Source of the DNA: Hydrogenimonas sp.
GTDB taxonomy: Bacteria > Campylobacterota > Campylobacteria > Campylobacterales > Hydrogenimonadaceae
DNA: 64,000 bases
Assembly (NCBI GenBank): GCA_003945285.1
Contig: AP019005.1
Span: forward strand, 1,116,001 to 1,180,000
Reading direction: 5' to 3'
Under the pieces are notes generated by a model. That model made no database searches. It was not told the DNA's origin and saw only the letters and a program-made list of their open reading frames with translations. The translations under genes and the position numbers were made by a program. Positions 52,518 through 61,745 of this stretch are shown here, piece by piece. Position 1 is the first letter of the stretch. Every line of letters starts with the position of its first letter.

Positions 52518-53634
52518 CAAAAAACAGCTGCAAGCTTCGATGCCTGCCGCCACTTTTGAGCTTTTGAGTGAAGGTTTTATGCCGATGCCTGAAATGAGCC
52601 GATGGACACTGGTGGGCGGCACGGCACTCGCTATTCATTATCAACACCGGCTATCGGAAGATTTGGATTTCTTTATCAAAAACAGCACGCTTGAGCAGGA
52701 CCGCAGACGCATCGACAGGATGATGCGGCAGTTACAGGATGAGGGATTTGAAGTCAGTAAACTCCATGAGAACGATATCCAAATAGATTTTGAGATTGAC
52801 AGGGTCAAAGTTACTTTCTTTGCCTCAAGTCTCGATATTTTGCGAAAAGACGATATCGCATTTGGGAATGTAGCAGTTGCCGGTATTGAAACCATTAAGG
52901 CAATGAAAATGGATGCCATTTTAAACCATCGCACACTCTCAAGAGATTTTTTTGATATTGCCACTATTATGGAACGGGAGAAACTGACTATCTTTGACCT
53001 GCTTGAGAGTTACCGTCAACACTATACAAAATATCTCTCCGCCGGTCTAGTTGCAGAGCGCTTGAGCAAAAAAGAGCTTGATGCAAACGATCCGGGGCTT
53101 ACTCCAATGCAGCCAAGAACCAAGATAGATATCGTCGGGTTCAGAAAAAAACTTGCCGAACAGATAGAAATAGAAGTCCGGAAAGATACAAAGTGTCTCG
53201 ATACATTGATTTCCGACCCATCTATCATAAAAAACCATTTGGATAGAAAGTTTGGACTCAGCCGAATGAACCTGCCCCAGAAACTGGCTGTTCTGGGGGA
53301 AGACGGGTTGGTGCTTGAAGCACTAAATATCGGTGATTTCGATATCGCTTACAAAGATATTTCCGGTAAAACGCTTCTGGATTACTACCTTGAAGACGAT
53401 GCAATGTTTGCTAAAATCCTTTCCTTTGCCAAAGAGATTCCCGATGAGTGGCTACAGAGTCGCATATTCAAAAGATACGATAAAGACAAACTCATTGCAC
53501 TGGAAAATAGCGTGATAAGCTGTGCCAAAAAGGCAGAGAACTCCAAAGAGAAGATCGAGAGGCTTGCAGCCAGACACAATATTGAGCCAAATGAGCTGCG
53601 GGAGAGGATAGAGGCGAAAGAGAAGATTTTATGA
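52510..53634 (+). CDS. AbiEii-type nucleotidyltransferase toxin
   Basis: This 374-residue protein has the nucleotidyltransferase motif LVGGTALAIHYQHRLSEDLD plus FF (GG-x-A-L ... S-E-D-L-D, about residues 36-57). The third acidic residue is in IQIDFEIDRVKV, and TIKAMKMDAILNHRTLSRDF with FDIATIM completes the DUF1814 core. Its C-terminal half is longer than usual and helical. AbiEii proteins block growth by nucleotide addition to tRNA, giving abortive phage resistance. The antitoxin gene precedes and overlaps it. Confidence 0.82.
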   Translation: MSDKKQLQASMPAATFELLSEGFMPMPEMSRWTLVGGTALAIHYQHRLSEDLDFFIKNSTLEQDRRRIDRMMRQLQDEGFEVSKLHENDIQIDFEIDRVKVTFFASSLDILRKDDIAFGNVAVAGIETIKAMKMDAILNHRTLSRDFFDIATIMEREKLTIFDLLESYRQHYTKYLSAGLVAERLSKKELDANDPGLTPMQPRTKIDIVGFRKKLAEQIEIEVRKDTKCLDTLISDPSIIKNHLDRKFGLSRMNLPQKLAVLGEDGLVLEALNIGDFDIAYKDISGKTLLDYYLEDDAMFAKILSFAKEIPDEWLQSRIFKRYDKDKLIALENSVISCAKKAENSKEKIERLAARHNIEPNELRERIEAKEKIL

Positions 53635-53739
53635 CCTCTATCCCTGAAGGCTGAAAGTTTGTAGCTTGCCAAGTTTGTTTTTCGCGGTTTTGTAAAACAG
53701 AAAAACAGTAGTCGTGCCTTGAGGCAAACGTGACCTCAA

Positions 53740-56235
53740 TTAAATCTTTTTCGACATACCTTTTTTCGTCCTGTTCGTCGCTACGGCGGTTAACGGGTCT
53801 TCGGGCCAGTAGTGTTTGGGGTAGCGGCCGCGCATCTCTTTTCTTATGTCGTTGTAGGCGTTTTGCCAGAAGGTTTTCAGGTTTTTGGTGACGGCCAGGG
53901 GGCGATTGGCGGGTGAGAGCAGATGCAGCGTGAGCGCCACCTTTGCGTCCATGATTTCCGGGCTCTTTTGCCAGCCGAACAGCTCCTGCAGCTTTACCGG
54001 AAGAACGGGGTTTTCGGGGTCGCTGTAGTCGATGGAGATTTTGGACCCGCTCGGGACCTCTATACGCTCAGGGGCGAGCCGGTCAAGCGACTGCAGTCTC
54101 TGCCACCCGAGCAGACCGGTGAGGATGGCGTACATATCTAGTTTTTGCAGCTCTTTTAGACTCTTTGTTCCCCGGATATAGGGCAGCAGCCAACTATGCA
54201 GAGTTTCAAGAAGCGCTTCGTCGCTTAGATCGGGAAAATCTTCACTCCTATGGCGGCGGGCAAACTCTACACGCTTGCGGAGCGTGAGGCTTTTTTTGTC
54301 CCACGGAAGAGAACCGAGCCCCTTTTGCGCCACCGCTTTTAGCAGTGTCTCGGCTACGAGGTCCGGGTCGGGGTTTTGTAGCGGTTCGCTCTTTATCGTG
54401 ACGGCGCCGAACCGGGTTATGCGGCGGGCATCTATGCGCTCTTTTTCATCGTGCCAGCGCAGATCGTCAAAGGTTTCGAAGCGGTCCGAAAAGAGGGTAT
54501 GCAGATCCTCTTCACTCAGGCGGGCGGCTGAAAATATGGTCGCTTCGGTACCGGTGCCTCCCGCTTCGGCTACGGCTAGCCACGGGGTGCGTATCAAGGA
54601 GTCACTCCCTTTCAGGCGAAGCCCTTTGCCCGATACACTCAGGTATCTATCTCCCTCACCTCTCCATTTGGCTATACGCTCCGGGTAGGCCATTGCCACG
54701 AGAATACCGGCTTTCAGGGGATTTATATCTTCATATTTTTGTATATTAAGCTCTCTCAAAAGCTTCTCTACCGATTTTTTGAACTGTCCGAAGCTTCTCT
54801 CTTCAAGAGTACGGTGAAATGTTTCGAGCGATAAAGAGAGATCACTCTCCCCTCCCAGAGGGGGGCGCTCCTGCAGTAAAACCGCCAGAAGTGCGGCTTC
54901 ATAGCCCAGCCCCATCGTTTTGGCTTTTAAAAGCATATGAGCTATGCGGGGGTGGTGCCCCAGGTTCAACACCTCTTTGCCGTGCGGCGTGAGTGTGCCT
55001 CTCTCATCGGTCATACCGAGCTGACGAAGAAGATCTTCCGCATGGCCGACGGTGTGGGCCGGGGGCGGATCGATCCACTTGAGCTCTTCGGGACGCGCAC
55101 CCCAAGCGGCGAGGCTCATCATCAAAGGTGCGAGGTCGCTTCGCAAAATCTCCGGCTGGGCATATTCGACGAGTCTTCTGTTTTCGTGCCAGAGACGCAC
55201 GCAGATGCCCGGTGCCTCACGTCCGGCCCGTCCGGCCCTCTGTATGGCGGAGTTTTGGCTGATTGGTAGGGTTTTGTAGCGGTTCATCCCCGCAGCGGCA
55301 TCGAAAAAGACGGAGCGCTCTAGTCCCGAATCTATCACGATCCGCACCCCTTCGATAGTGAGGCTGGTTTCGGCGATGTTGGTGCCCAGGACCACTTTGC
55401 GCTTTCCTGCGGGTGCCGGTTCGACGGCCAGGCGCTGAGCCTTCGGCTCCATCGTCCCGTAAAGCGGTGCTATGATGATATTTTGGTCGCTTATCTTTCG
55501 GCGAAGAAGACTTTCGGTACGGCGGATCTCTTTGGCGCCGGGAAGGAAAACGAGAACGTCACCCTCCTCTTTCTCGAGCATTTCCACCGTTTTCAGAGCT
55601 GCCGTGTCGGCAATTCGCTCCGGTGCGGGAAGAGGAGTTTTGATATCGAGGTAGCGGTATTCTACCGGGTGGGTGCGCCCCTCGCCGGTGATGACAGGCA
55701 CTTTTTCGTCTCCCTTACGCAAAAGTTCGGCGACGGCTTCGGTTTGGAGCGTGGCCGACATCACCAGAATCTTCAGATCGTCGCGCAGCAGCTCCTGTGT
55801 CTGCAATGACAGGGCCAGAGAGAGATCGGCATGAATAGAGCGTTCGTGGAATTCGTCGAAAATCAACAGCCCGATATCTTCGAGAGATGGGTCATGAAGA
55901 AGCATCTGCGTCAGCACCCCTTCCGTGACCACTTCGATGCGTGTGGCGGGAGACACCCTCGTCTCCCCGCGCATCCGGTACCCTACCCTTTTTCCGACCT
56001 TTTCGCCTAAGCTCTGTGCCAGCCGCACAGCCGCACCCCGCGCCGCAAGACGCCTCGGCTCGAGCATAACGATCTTCCGGTCTGCCAACCAGGGTTCCTT
56101 GAGCAGTTTCAGCGGTACGACGGTGGTCTTGCCCGCACCGGGCGCCGCCTGCAGCACTACGCGGTCGTTCAGCGACAATTCGTCGAGAAGCCGGGGAATG
56201 ACGGTATGGATGGGAAGTGCGTCTGAGCGATTCAT
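53740..56235 (-). CDS. hrpB: ATP-dependent helicase HrpB (DEAH family)
   Basis: This 831-residue helicase has Walker A LQAAPGAGKTTVVPLKLL, motif II LLIFDEFHERS, motif III LVMSATL, and motif VI AIQRAGRAGREAPG. The HA2-like domain and the HrpB-specific C-terminal region (RYPKHYWPEDPLTAVATNR) follow. HrpB is an RNA/DNA helicase of poorly defined role. I chose the ATG at 56235; eight more in-frame codons lie upstream. Its last ~200 codons are duplicated at 43798-44402, and it closes the island on the right. Confidence 0.9.
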   Translation of the reverse strand: MNRSDALPIHTVIPRLLDELSLNDRVVLQAAPGAGKTTVVPLKLLKEPWLADRKIVMLEPRRLAARGAAVRLAQSLGEKVGKRVGYRMRGETRVSPATRIEVVTEGVLTQMLLHDPSLEDIGLLIFDEFHERSIHADLSLALSLQTQELLRDDLKILVMSATLQTEAVAELLRKGDEKVPVITGEGRTHPVEYRYLDIKTPLPAPERIADTAALKTVEMLEKEEGDVLVFLPGAKEIRRTESLLRRKISDQNIIIAPLYGTMEPKAQRLAVEPAPAGKRKVVLGTNIAETSLTIEGVRIVIDSGLERSVFFDAAAGMNRYKTLPISQNSAIQRAGRAGREAPGICVRLWHENRRLVEYAQPEILRSDLAPLMMSLAAWGARPEELKWIDPPPAHTVGHAEDLLRQLGMTDERGTLTPHGKEVLNLGHHPRIAHMLLKAKTMGLGYEAALLAVLLQERPPLGGESDLSLSLETFHRTLEERSFGQFKKSVEKLLRELNIQKYEDINPLKAGILVAMAYPERIAKWRGEGDRYLSVSGKGLRLKGSDSLIRTPWLAVAEAGGTGTEATIFSAARLSEEDLHTLFSDRFETFDDLRWHDEKERIDARRITRFGAVTIKSEPLQNPDPDLVAETLLKAVAQKGLGSLPWDKKSLTLRKRVEFARRHRSEDFPDLSDEALLETLHSWLLPYIRGTKSLKELQKLDMYAILTGLLGWQRLQSLDRLAPERIEVPSGSKISIDYSDPENPVLPVKLQELFGWQKSPEIMDAKVALTLHLLSPANRPLAVTKNLKTFWQNAYNDIRKEMRGRYPKHYWPEDPLTAVATNRTKKGMSKKI

Positions 56236-56300
56236 TTTGGTATAGTATCGTTTAGACACTCCGGAGTCAATCGCATAAAGCAGTTCAAAAGGAATATTTA

Positions 56301-56354
56301 TGACGAAACCAAAGATCGTTGTCGGAAAGGTTATCGGCCATGAAGCGGAGTGAG
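56301..56354 (+). CDS. 17-residue upstream open reading frame
   Basis: An ATG with a good AAAAGGAATATTT site opens MTKPKIVVGKVIGHEAE and a TGA stop. It ends 12 bases inside the start of the permease gene in another frame. It could be a leader that couples translation, or a truncated gene start. No family can be assigned at this length. Confidence 0.35.
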
Positions 56355-56774
56355 CGGTCCATCAAAAAAGCTTTGATACAGGCCATGACGGGGCTGGCTT
56401 CGATGTTTCCTATGATTCTTGCCGTCATCGGTCTGGTGGGGCTCTTTCAGGTATTCATCTCCAAAGAGATGCTGGCGTCACTCTTTACGGGCGATCCGGT
56501 CAAAGATACGATTATCGGGACGGTTGGGGGCGGCATCGCCGTAGGGCAGCCGATCATCAGCTATATTCTGGGTGGCGAACTGCTGGAACAGGGTATTTCG
56601 ATGTATGCCGTGACGGCATTCATACTGGCATGGGTCACCCTCGGGGTCGTTCAGCTTCCGGTGGAAGCGGGCGTGCTCGGCGTCCGTTTTACCGTATATC
56701 GCAACATCCTGGCTTTTCTTTCGACACTTGTCGTTTCTATCGCGACGGTATGGACACTGGATCTGCTGGGATGA
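56340..56774 (+). CDS. ArsP/DUF318-type permease, first half
   Basis: This 144-residue membrane protein has helices LASMFPMILAVIGLVGLFQV, DTIIGTVGGGIAVGQPIISY, AVTAFILAWVTLGVVQLPVE and LAFLSTLVVSIATVWTLDLL. The GIAVGQP and QLPVEAG loops resemble the first repeat of the ArsP_1 permease family (organoarsenical or metal export). It is a separate short protein followed by a second half with ATGA coupling. The in-frame TTG at 56319 is an alternative start. Confidence 0.65.
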   Translation: MKRSERSIKKALIQAMTGLASMFPMILAVIGLVGLFQVFISKEMLASLFTGDPVKDTIIGTVGGGIAVGQPIISYILGGELLEQGISMYAVTAFILAWVTLGVVQLPVEAGVLGVRFTVYRNILAFLSTLVVSIATVWTLDLLG

Positions 56775-57277
56775 AACTCAAATTCAGAGGTCTTCCCTTT
56801 CTGGGTATCGTAGTTCTCATCTATGTCACCCTCTTTCTGTTTCATTCGCAAAAGACGTTTCTTGCACTTGAAAAGAGCTTCGGTGTAATGATTGAAATCC
56901 TGCCGATTTTTCTGATCGTCATTCTCTTTACAGCGCTGATAAACTACTATTTCAAATCCGAAGATGTTGCGGCCCATCTGGGCAAAGAGAGCGGTTTCAA
57001 AGGATGGGTGATCGCATTGACAGCCGGCATCATAAGTCACGGGCCGATGTACGCATGGTACCCGATGCTCGAAGATCTGAAAAAGCACGGGCTCAAAAAC
57101 GGTCTCATAGCGACATTTTTCTATGCTCGCTCCATCAAAGTTCCTCTACTGCCGATTATGATCGACTATTTCGGGCTTGCTTTCACACTTTTTTTGAGCC
57201 TCTATATTCTGATCGCATCTGTTATACAGGGGTTTCTGATCGATTGGCTGTGCGCCAAAAGTAATCATTGTGATTAA
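56771..57277 (+). CDS. ArsP/DUF318-type permease, second half
   Basis: This 168-residue protein has helices GIVVLIYVTLFLFH, MIEILPIFLIVILFTALINY and GWVIALTAGIISHGPMYAWY. YFGLAFTLFLSLYILIASVI forms a further helix. SHGPMYAWYPM and FFYARSIKVPLLP are the counterpart loops of the preceding protein, consistent with a permease split into two subunits. The ATG overlaps the upstream stop (ATGA). The substrate is unknown. Confidence 0.65.
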   Translation: MKLKFRGLPFLGIVVLIYVTLFLFHSQKTFLALEKSFGVMIEILPIFLIVILFTALINYYFKSEDVAAHLGKESGFKGWVIALTAGIISHGPMYAWYPMLEDLKKHGLKNGLIATFFYARSIKVPLLPIMIDYFGLAFTLFLSLYILIASVIQGFLIDWLCAKSNHCD

Positions 57278-57384
57278 TTCAAAATATAATTCGGTTGATT
57301 ATAATGAAGTCGTTGATATATAAGAACAAAGAGAGGCTACAAAACGGTTGATCTGCATAGGATGACCGTTGTGGAGACAAAAAG

Positions 57385-58071
57385 ATGAGCAGATACAGAC
57401 AGGAAGACTCGAAAGTAAAAGTGACCGGCTTCGAGGCTCGCCACTATGACCGCTTGATGGATCTCATTACACTTGGGCGGTATCCGAAATTCATACGAAG
57501 AGCGATAGCCGACATAGGACTGCAACCGGGTGAGAAAGTGCTCGATTTCGGTGCGGGAACAGGACGCAACGCTCTGCTGATGCGTGAGCAGATCGGCGAT
57601 GAAGGGAAGATCACGGCCCTGGAAATCGGACCTGAGATGAAAGAGCAGTTTAAGCGCAATACAGCAGCCTACCCGAACATAGAACTCGTAGATCGGCATA
57701 TCGACGAACCGATGCCCTACGAAAACGAATATGATGTGGTTTTCATCTCTTTCGTACTGCACGGCTTCATCCAGGAGCTTCGGGACAGAATTATCGAAAA
57801 TGGCTACAAAGCCCTGAAGCCGGGCGGCCGTTTCGCAATTCTCGATTACAATAACTTCGATATCGACAAAGCACCCTGGTATGTAAGACTCGCCATTCGG
57901 AAAATCGAATGTCCGCTGGCGGAGGATTTTATAAACCGCGATACGAAACAGATGCTGAAACCTTTCGGATTCACATCGTTTGAAGAGCGCTTCTATTTCA
58001 AAAACTACCTAAGACTTCTCGTTGCACACAAGCCTTCAATATATTCGGAACTGATATTTCGCAAAGGGTGA
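57385..58071 (+). CDS. Class I SAM-dependent methyltransferase
   Basis: This 228-residue protein has motif I VLDFGAGTGRNALLMREQIG, ITALEIGPEMKEQF, YDVVFISFVLHGFIQEL and ALKPGGRFAILDYNNFDID. These are the UbiE/ArsM-like core motifs. It follows the split permease but with a 107-bp gap. Since ArsP permeases export methylated arsenicals, an arsenic-methylating role is tempting. However, the conserved cysteines of ArsM are not seen, so I do not assign it. Confidence 0.75.
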   Translation: MSRYRQEDSKVKVTGFEARHYDRLMDLITLGRYPKFIRRAIADIGLQPGEKVLDFGAGTGRNALLMREQIGDEGKITALEIGPEMKEQFKRNTAAYPNIELVDRHIDEPMPYENEYDVVFISFVLHGFIQELRDRIIENGYKALKPGGRFAILDYNNFDIDKAPWYVRLAIRKIECPLAEDFINRDTKQMLKPFGFTSFEERFYFKNYLRLLVAHKPSIYSELIFRKG

Positions 58072-58074
58072 TAA

Positions 58075-58284
58075 AGAGAGAAGTTTCGAAAAGCGCCCAG
58101 CTTCCTGAACTATTTCCAAGACTATATTGAGGTTTTCTTACCTGTTTTCTCCACTAAAATCGAGGAGCCGGATACATTGCGTCAGATCGGTTCTCCAAGA
58201 AGAGTTTTACCACACGCCTATATCGGCGACGGCCTCAGAAACAGTACTGCGGCGTTGTTCGGCAGACTGATGTTGAACCGGTAA
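58075..58284 (+). other. Open frame without start codon, possible gene remnant
   Basis: After the methyltransferase stop an open frame of 69 codons reads FLNYFQDYIEVFLPVFSTKI then EEPDTLRQIGSPRRVLPHAY and ends LFGRLMLNR. Composition is protein-like, but there is no start codon or recognisable family. It may be the 3' end of a deleted gene. Nothing else is seen in 58072-58325. Confidence 0.3.
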
Positions 58285-58325
58285 AACAGCACTTTCCACT
58301 GCCATCCGGATTCTTTTCGGGCCGC

Positions 58326-60242
58326 CTATATCAACCCGAAATAGGAAACCGAAAGCGCCTGAAGGTTGACCGCTATGGACTCTCTTCGGTCATGTGCTGG
58401 AATATCCTCGCTCCCGACAGGCTTGCCGTTCAAAGAGCCCCATCCGCTGTAGTCGCTCTTTTGGGAGCAGAAGATCTCTTTCCAGACTCCCGGTGCCGGT
58501 ACGCCGATGCGCACGTTTTCGTAAACAGTGTCGGCGAAGTTGCAGACGACAAGCAGCGTCTCTTCGTCGTTGTCGCTCTTTCTTATGAAAATGAGCAGGT
58601 TTCTGGATGCGTCGTTTGCTTCTATCCACTCGAAGCCGGCATGTTTTTCATCGTAAAGGTGCAGAGCGGGCATCGTTTTGTAGAGGGCGTTGAGGTCGCT
58701 TACCATCTTCTGCAGGCCCGAGTGGCGGGGCTTTTCCAGCAGGTACCACTCCAGGCTCTCTTTGTAGTTCCACTCGCTCCACTGGCCGAACTCGCCTCCC
58801 ATGAAAAGGAGCTTCTTGCCCGGATGCGCGGTCATGTAGGCGAACATCGCACGCAGGTTCGCGAATTTTACGTTCTCATCGCCGGGCATCTTGTTTATGA
58901 GCGAACCCTTCATGTGCACCACTTCGTCGTGGCTTAGCGGGAGCATGAAGTTTTCATCGAAGGCGTACCACATGCTGAAGGTTATCTGGTTGTGGTGGTG
59001 CTGCCTGAAGAGCGGGTCGACCTTGAAATATTTGAGTGTGTCGTGCATCCATCCCATGTTCCATTTGAAACCGAAACCGAGTCCTCCCGAGTATACCGGG
59101 CGCGTAACCATAGGGTAGGCGGTAGACTCTTCGGCGATCATCATTATATCTTCGAACGCGCCGTATACAGTCTCGTTGAGCTGTTTCAAAAAGGCTATGG
59201 CGTCGAGGTTTTCGTTGCCGCCGTACCTGTTGGGAAGCCACTCTCCCTCTTTTCGGGCGTAGTTGAGGTAGAGCATGGAGGCGACCGCGTCGACTCTGAT
59301 ACCGTCTATATGGTACTTATCCAGCCAGTACATGGCGCTGGAGATCAGGAAAGCGCGAACCTCGTTGCGTCCGTAGTTGAATATGGCGCTGCTCCACTCG
59401 GGATGGTACCCAAGACGTGGATCCATATGTTCGTAGAGGCATGTGCCGTCGAAGTTTATGAGGCCGTGGCCGTCGGTTACGAAGTGCGACGGAACCCAGT
59501 CCATTATCACCCCTATGCCGTGTCTGTGCATCGTATCTACGAAGCTCATGAAATCCTGCGGCGTGCCGTAGCGTGCCGTGGGGGCGAAGTAGCCCGTCAC
59601 CTGGTAGCCCCAGGAGCCCTCGAAAGGGTACTCCGTTATGGGCATGATCTCGACGTGCGTATAGTTCATTTCGTTCAGATATGCCGCCAGCTCCCGGGCC
59701 GCTTCGAGGTATGTCATAGACCTGTTCCCCTTTTCCACCTTTCTTCGCCATGAGCCCAGATGCACCTCGTAGACACATATGGGCTTGTCGTGGCCGTTTC
59801 TATCTCTTCGAAACTCCATCCATGAGTCATCCTGCCATACGTAGTCGTCCGCGTTCCAGATGCGCGATGCGGAGTTGGGGGGCTTTTCGGCATACTTCGC
59901 ATAAGGGTCCGCCTTTTCGAACGTTCTGCCTTCGACGGAAGAGACGATATGGTACTTGTATGTCTGCCCCTTCTCTGCCCCCTCTATGAATCCCTCCCAT
60001 ATGCCGGAGCCGTCTCCTCTGAGTCTTAGATGGTGGGCCGAAGGGTCGTAGGAGTTGAAATCTCCAACCACACTTACGGCGGAAGCGTTTGGAGCCCAGA
60101 CGGCGAAGTATACCCCCAAAACCCCGTTGCGCTCCATGATATGTGAGCCCATCTTCTCGTAGAGCTTCACATGAGTCCCCTCTTTGAAGAGATATATGTC
60201 CAGATCGCTGAAACGTGTTACGTCGTAATATATAGCACCCAT
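58326..60242 (-). CDS. glgB: 1,4-alpha-glucan branching enzyme
   Basis: This 638-residue GH13 enzyme has an N-terminal CBM48 (GVYFAVWAPNASAVSVVGDF). The four GH13 regions follow: DWVPSHF, GIRVDAVASMLYLNY (nucleophile Asp), MIAEEST (acid/base Glu) and LPLSHDEVVH. It introduces alpha-1,6 branches into glycogen. It lies 2-4 bp after glgA, and an AGGTAGG site overlaps the glgA stop. ATG 60242 or 60245 are both possible. Length matches the shorter GlgB group that lacks the extra N1 domain. Confidence 0.92.
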   Translation of the reverse strand: MGAIYYDVTRFSDLDIYLFKEGTHVKLYEKMGSHIMERNGVLGVYFAVWAPNASAVSVVGDFNSYDPSAHHLRLRGDGSGIWEGFIEGAEKGQTYKYHIVSSVEGRTFEKADPYAKYAEKPPNSASRIWNADDYVWQDDSWMEFRRDRNGHDKPICVYEVHLGSWRRKVEKGNRSMTYLEAARELAAYLNEMNYTHVEIMPITEYPFEGSWGYQVTGYFAPTARYGTPQDFMSFVDTMHRHGIGVIMDWVPSHFVTDGHGLINFDGTCLYEHMDPRLGYHPEWSSAIFNYGRNEVRAFLISSAMYWLDKYHIDGIRVDAVASMLYLNYARKEGEWLPNRYGGNENLDAIAFLKQLNETVYGAFEDIMMIAEESTAYPMVTRPVYSGGLGFGFKWNMGWMHDTLKYFKVDPLFRQHHHNQITFSMWYAFDENFMLPLSHDEVVHMKGSLINKMPGDENVKFANLRAMFAYMTAHPGKKLLFMGGEFGQWSEWNYKESLEWYLLEKPRHSGLQKMVSDLNALYKTMPALHLYDEKHAGFEWIEANDASRNLLIFIRKSDNDEETLLVVCNFADTVYENVRIGVPAPGVWKEIFCSQKSDYSGWGSLNGKPVGSEDIPAHDRRESIAVNLQALSVSYFGLI

Positions 60243-60246
60243 CATC

Positions 60247-61734
60247 CTACCTGTGTCTCGCCGCACGTTTTGCATAGAGGGCGTAGATGTATATATCTTC
60301 ATACGCACCGGCCGAGTGCCTCCAGTCAAAACGGGCTTCCATAGCTGTTTTTTGCATCCTGCCGAAGGCATCCTTTTCATATCTGTATGTATCACATGCC
60401 CATTTCACCGTAGCATAGAGCGCATCTGGTGTAGCGTCATGGAATTTGAAGCCGTTCCCGTCGCCTGTCGCCGGGTCGTAGTTGTGGACGGTATCATCCA
60501 AACCGCCGGTAGCGCGTACTATGGGCAGTGTACCGTAACGGAGAGAGTATATCTGGTTCAGTCCGCAGGGTTCGAAGAGCGAAGGCATAAGGAAAAGGTC
60601 GCTGCCCGCCTCTATCTTGTGTGCAAGCTCTTCCGAATAGCCCACATGGCATCCGAAATTGTCCGGATAGCGCCTGGCGACATCACTGAAGAATCCTTCG
60701 GCCCACTTCTCTCCGGTTCCAAGCATGACGATCTGCGCATCCAGGTGCACCAGCCCCTCTATCGCGGCCGCCATGAGACCTATACCCTTCTGCTCGGCGA
60801 AACGGCCGACGAAGCCTATGAGAGGAACGTCGTCCCATTGCGGCAGTCCGAAGCGGCCCTGAAGCTCCTTTTTGCAAAGAGCTTTGCCCGCCATATCTCC
60901 AATATCGTAATTTGCGGCGATATAGCGGTCTGTAGCAGGGTTCCACTCCGAGTAGTCGACACCGTTGAGTATTCCGAACAGCTTGTGCGAGTGGGCCCTT
61001 ATGTGGCCGTCCAGACCGAAACCGAACTCCGGTGTCTGTATCTCTGCGGCATATCTTCTGCTGACGGTGGTTACGGCATCGGCGGCGGCTATTCCGCCTT
61101 TTAGAAAGTTCATTCCGTCCATCGCTTCCAGTTCATGAGGATTGAAGTGCTCCCAGCCCACCTCGGCGACATCGACGGCACCTTTGGAAAAGAGTCCCTG
61201 ATGCTGGAGGTTGTGTATCGTAAGCACCGATACGCCATCTTTGAAAAGTTCGTCGAATGAATAACGGGTTTTGAGCAGAAGAGGCTGAAGAGCGGTATGC
61301 CAGTCGTTGGAGTGGATAATATCGGGTCGGAAGTCGAGCCTGCGCGCCAGTTCGAAGGCGGCTTTGCTCAAAAATATGAAACGGCTGTCGTTGTCGTCAT
61401 AGCTGAAGCCGTTCTCGTCGGCATAGAGGCCGGAGCGGCCGTAGAACGCCTCGTAATCTATGAAGTAGACCGGCAGATCGCTTCCGGGCAGAGTGCTTCG
61501 GTATACACCGGTCCACAATGTGCCCATCGGCCCCATAGGAACGCCGAGAGGTCCCGGAATATGCTCCAGAGCGGAGCGGTCTATAGTGTAGTAGCGAGGC
61601 ATCACGACGACCACATCGTGTCCGAGCTCACCCAGTGCTTTCGGAAGTGCGCCGGCGACATCCGCAAGTCCTCCGGTTTTTGCGAACGGAACAGCCTCGG
61701 ATGCCGTAAAAAGAATTTTAAGTCTCTCCCTCAT
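60247..61734 (-). CDS. glgA: Glycogen synthase, first copy in the operon's distal part
   Basis: This 495-residue GT5 glycosyltransferase has the ADP-glucose-binding VPFAKTGGLADVAGALPKAL. NDWHTALQPLLLK, GFVGRFAEQKG and LMPSLFEPCGLNQIYSLRYG (second KTGGL-like site) follow. It elongates alpha-1,4-glucan from ADP-glucose. The ATG at 61734 has an AAGGAGAGAT site, 11 bp after the ROK kinase stop. A second, diverged GlgA is encoded just upstream. Confidence 0.92.
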   Translation of the reverse strand: MRERLKILFTASEAVPFAKTGGLADVAGALPKALGELGHDVVVVMPRYYTIDRSALEHIPGPLGVPMGPMGTLWTGVYRSTLPGSDLPVYFIDYEAFYGRSGLYADENGFSYDDNDSRFIFLSKAAFELARRLDFRPDIIHSNDWHTALQPLLLKTRYSFDELFKDGVSVLTIHNLQHQGLFSKGAVDVAEVGWEHFNPHELEAMDGMNFLKGGIAAADAVTTVSRRYAAEIQTPEFGFGLDGHIRAHSHKLFGILNGVDYSEWNPATDRYIAANYDIGDMAGKALCKKELQGRFGLPQWDDVPLIGFVGRFAEQKGIGLMAAAIEGLVHLDAQIVMLGTGEKWAEGFFSDVARRYPDNFGCHVGYSEELAHKIEAGSDLFLMPSLFEPCGLNQIYSLRYGTLPIVRATGGLDDTVHNYDPATGDGNGFKFHDATPDALYATVKWACDTYRYEKDAFGRMQKTAMEARFDWRHSAGAYEDIYIYALYAKRAARHR

Positions 61735-61745
61735 ATCTCTCCTTT

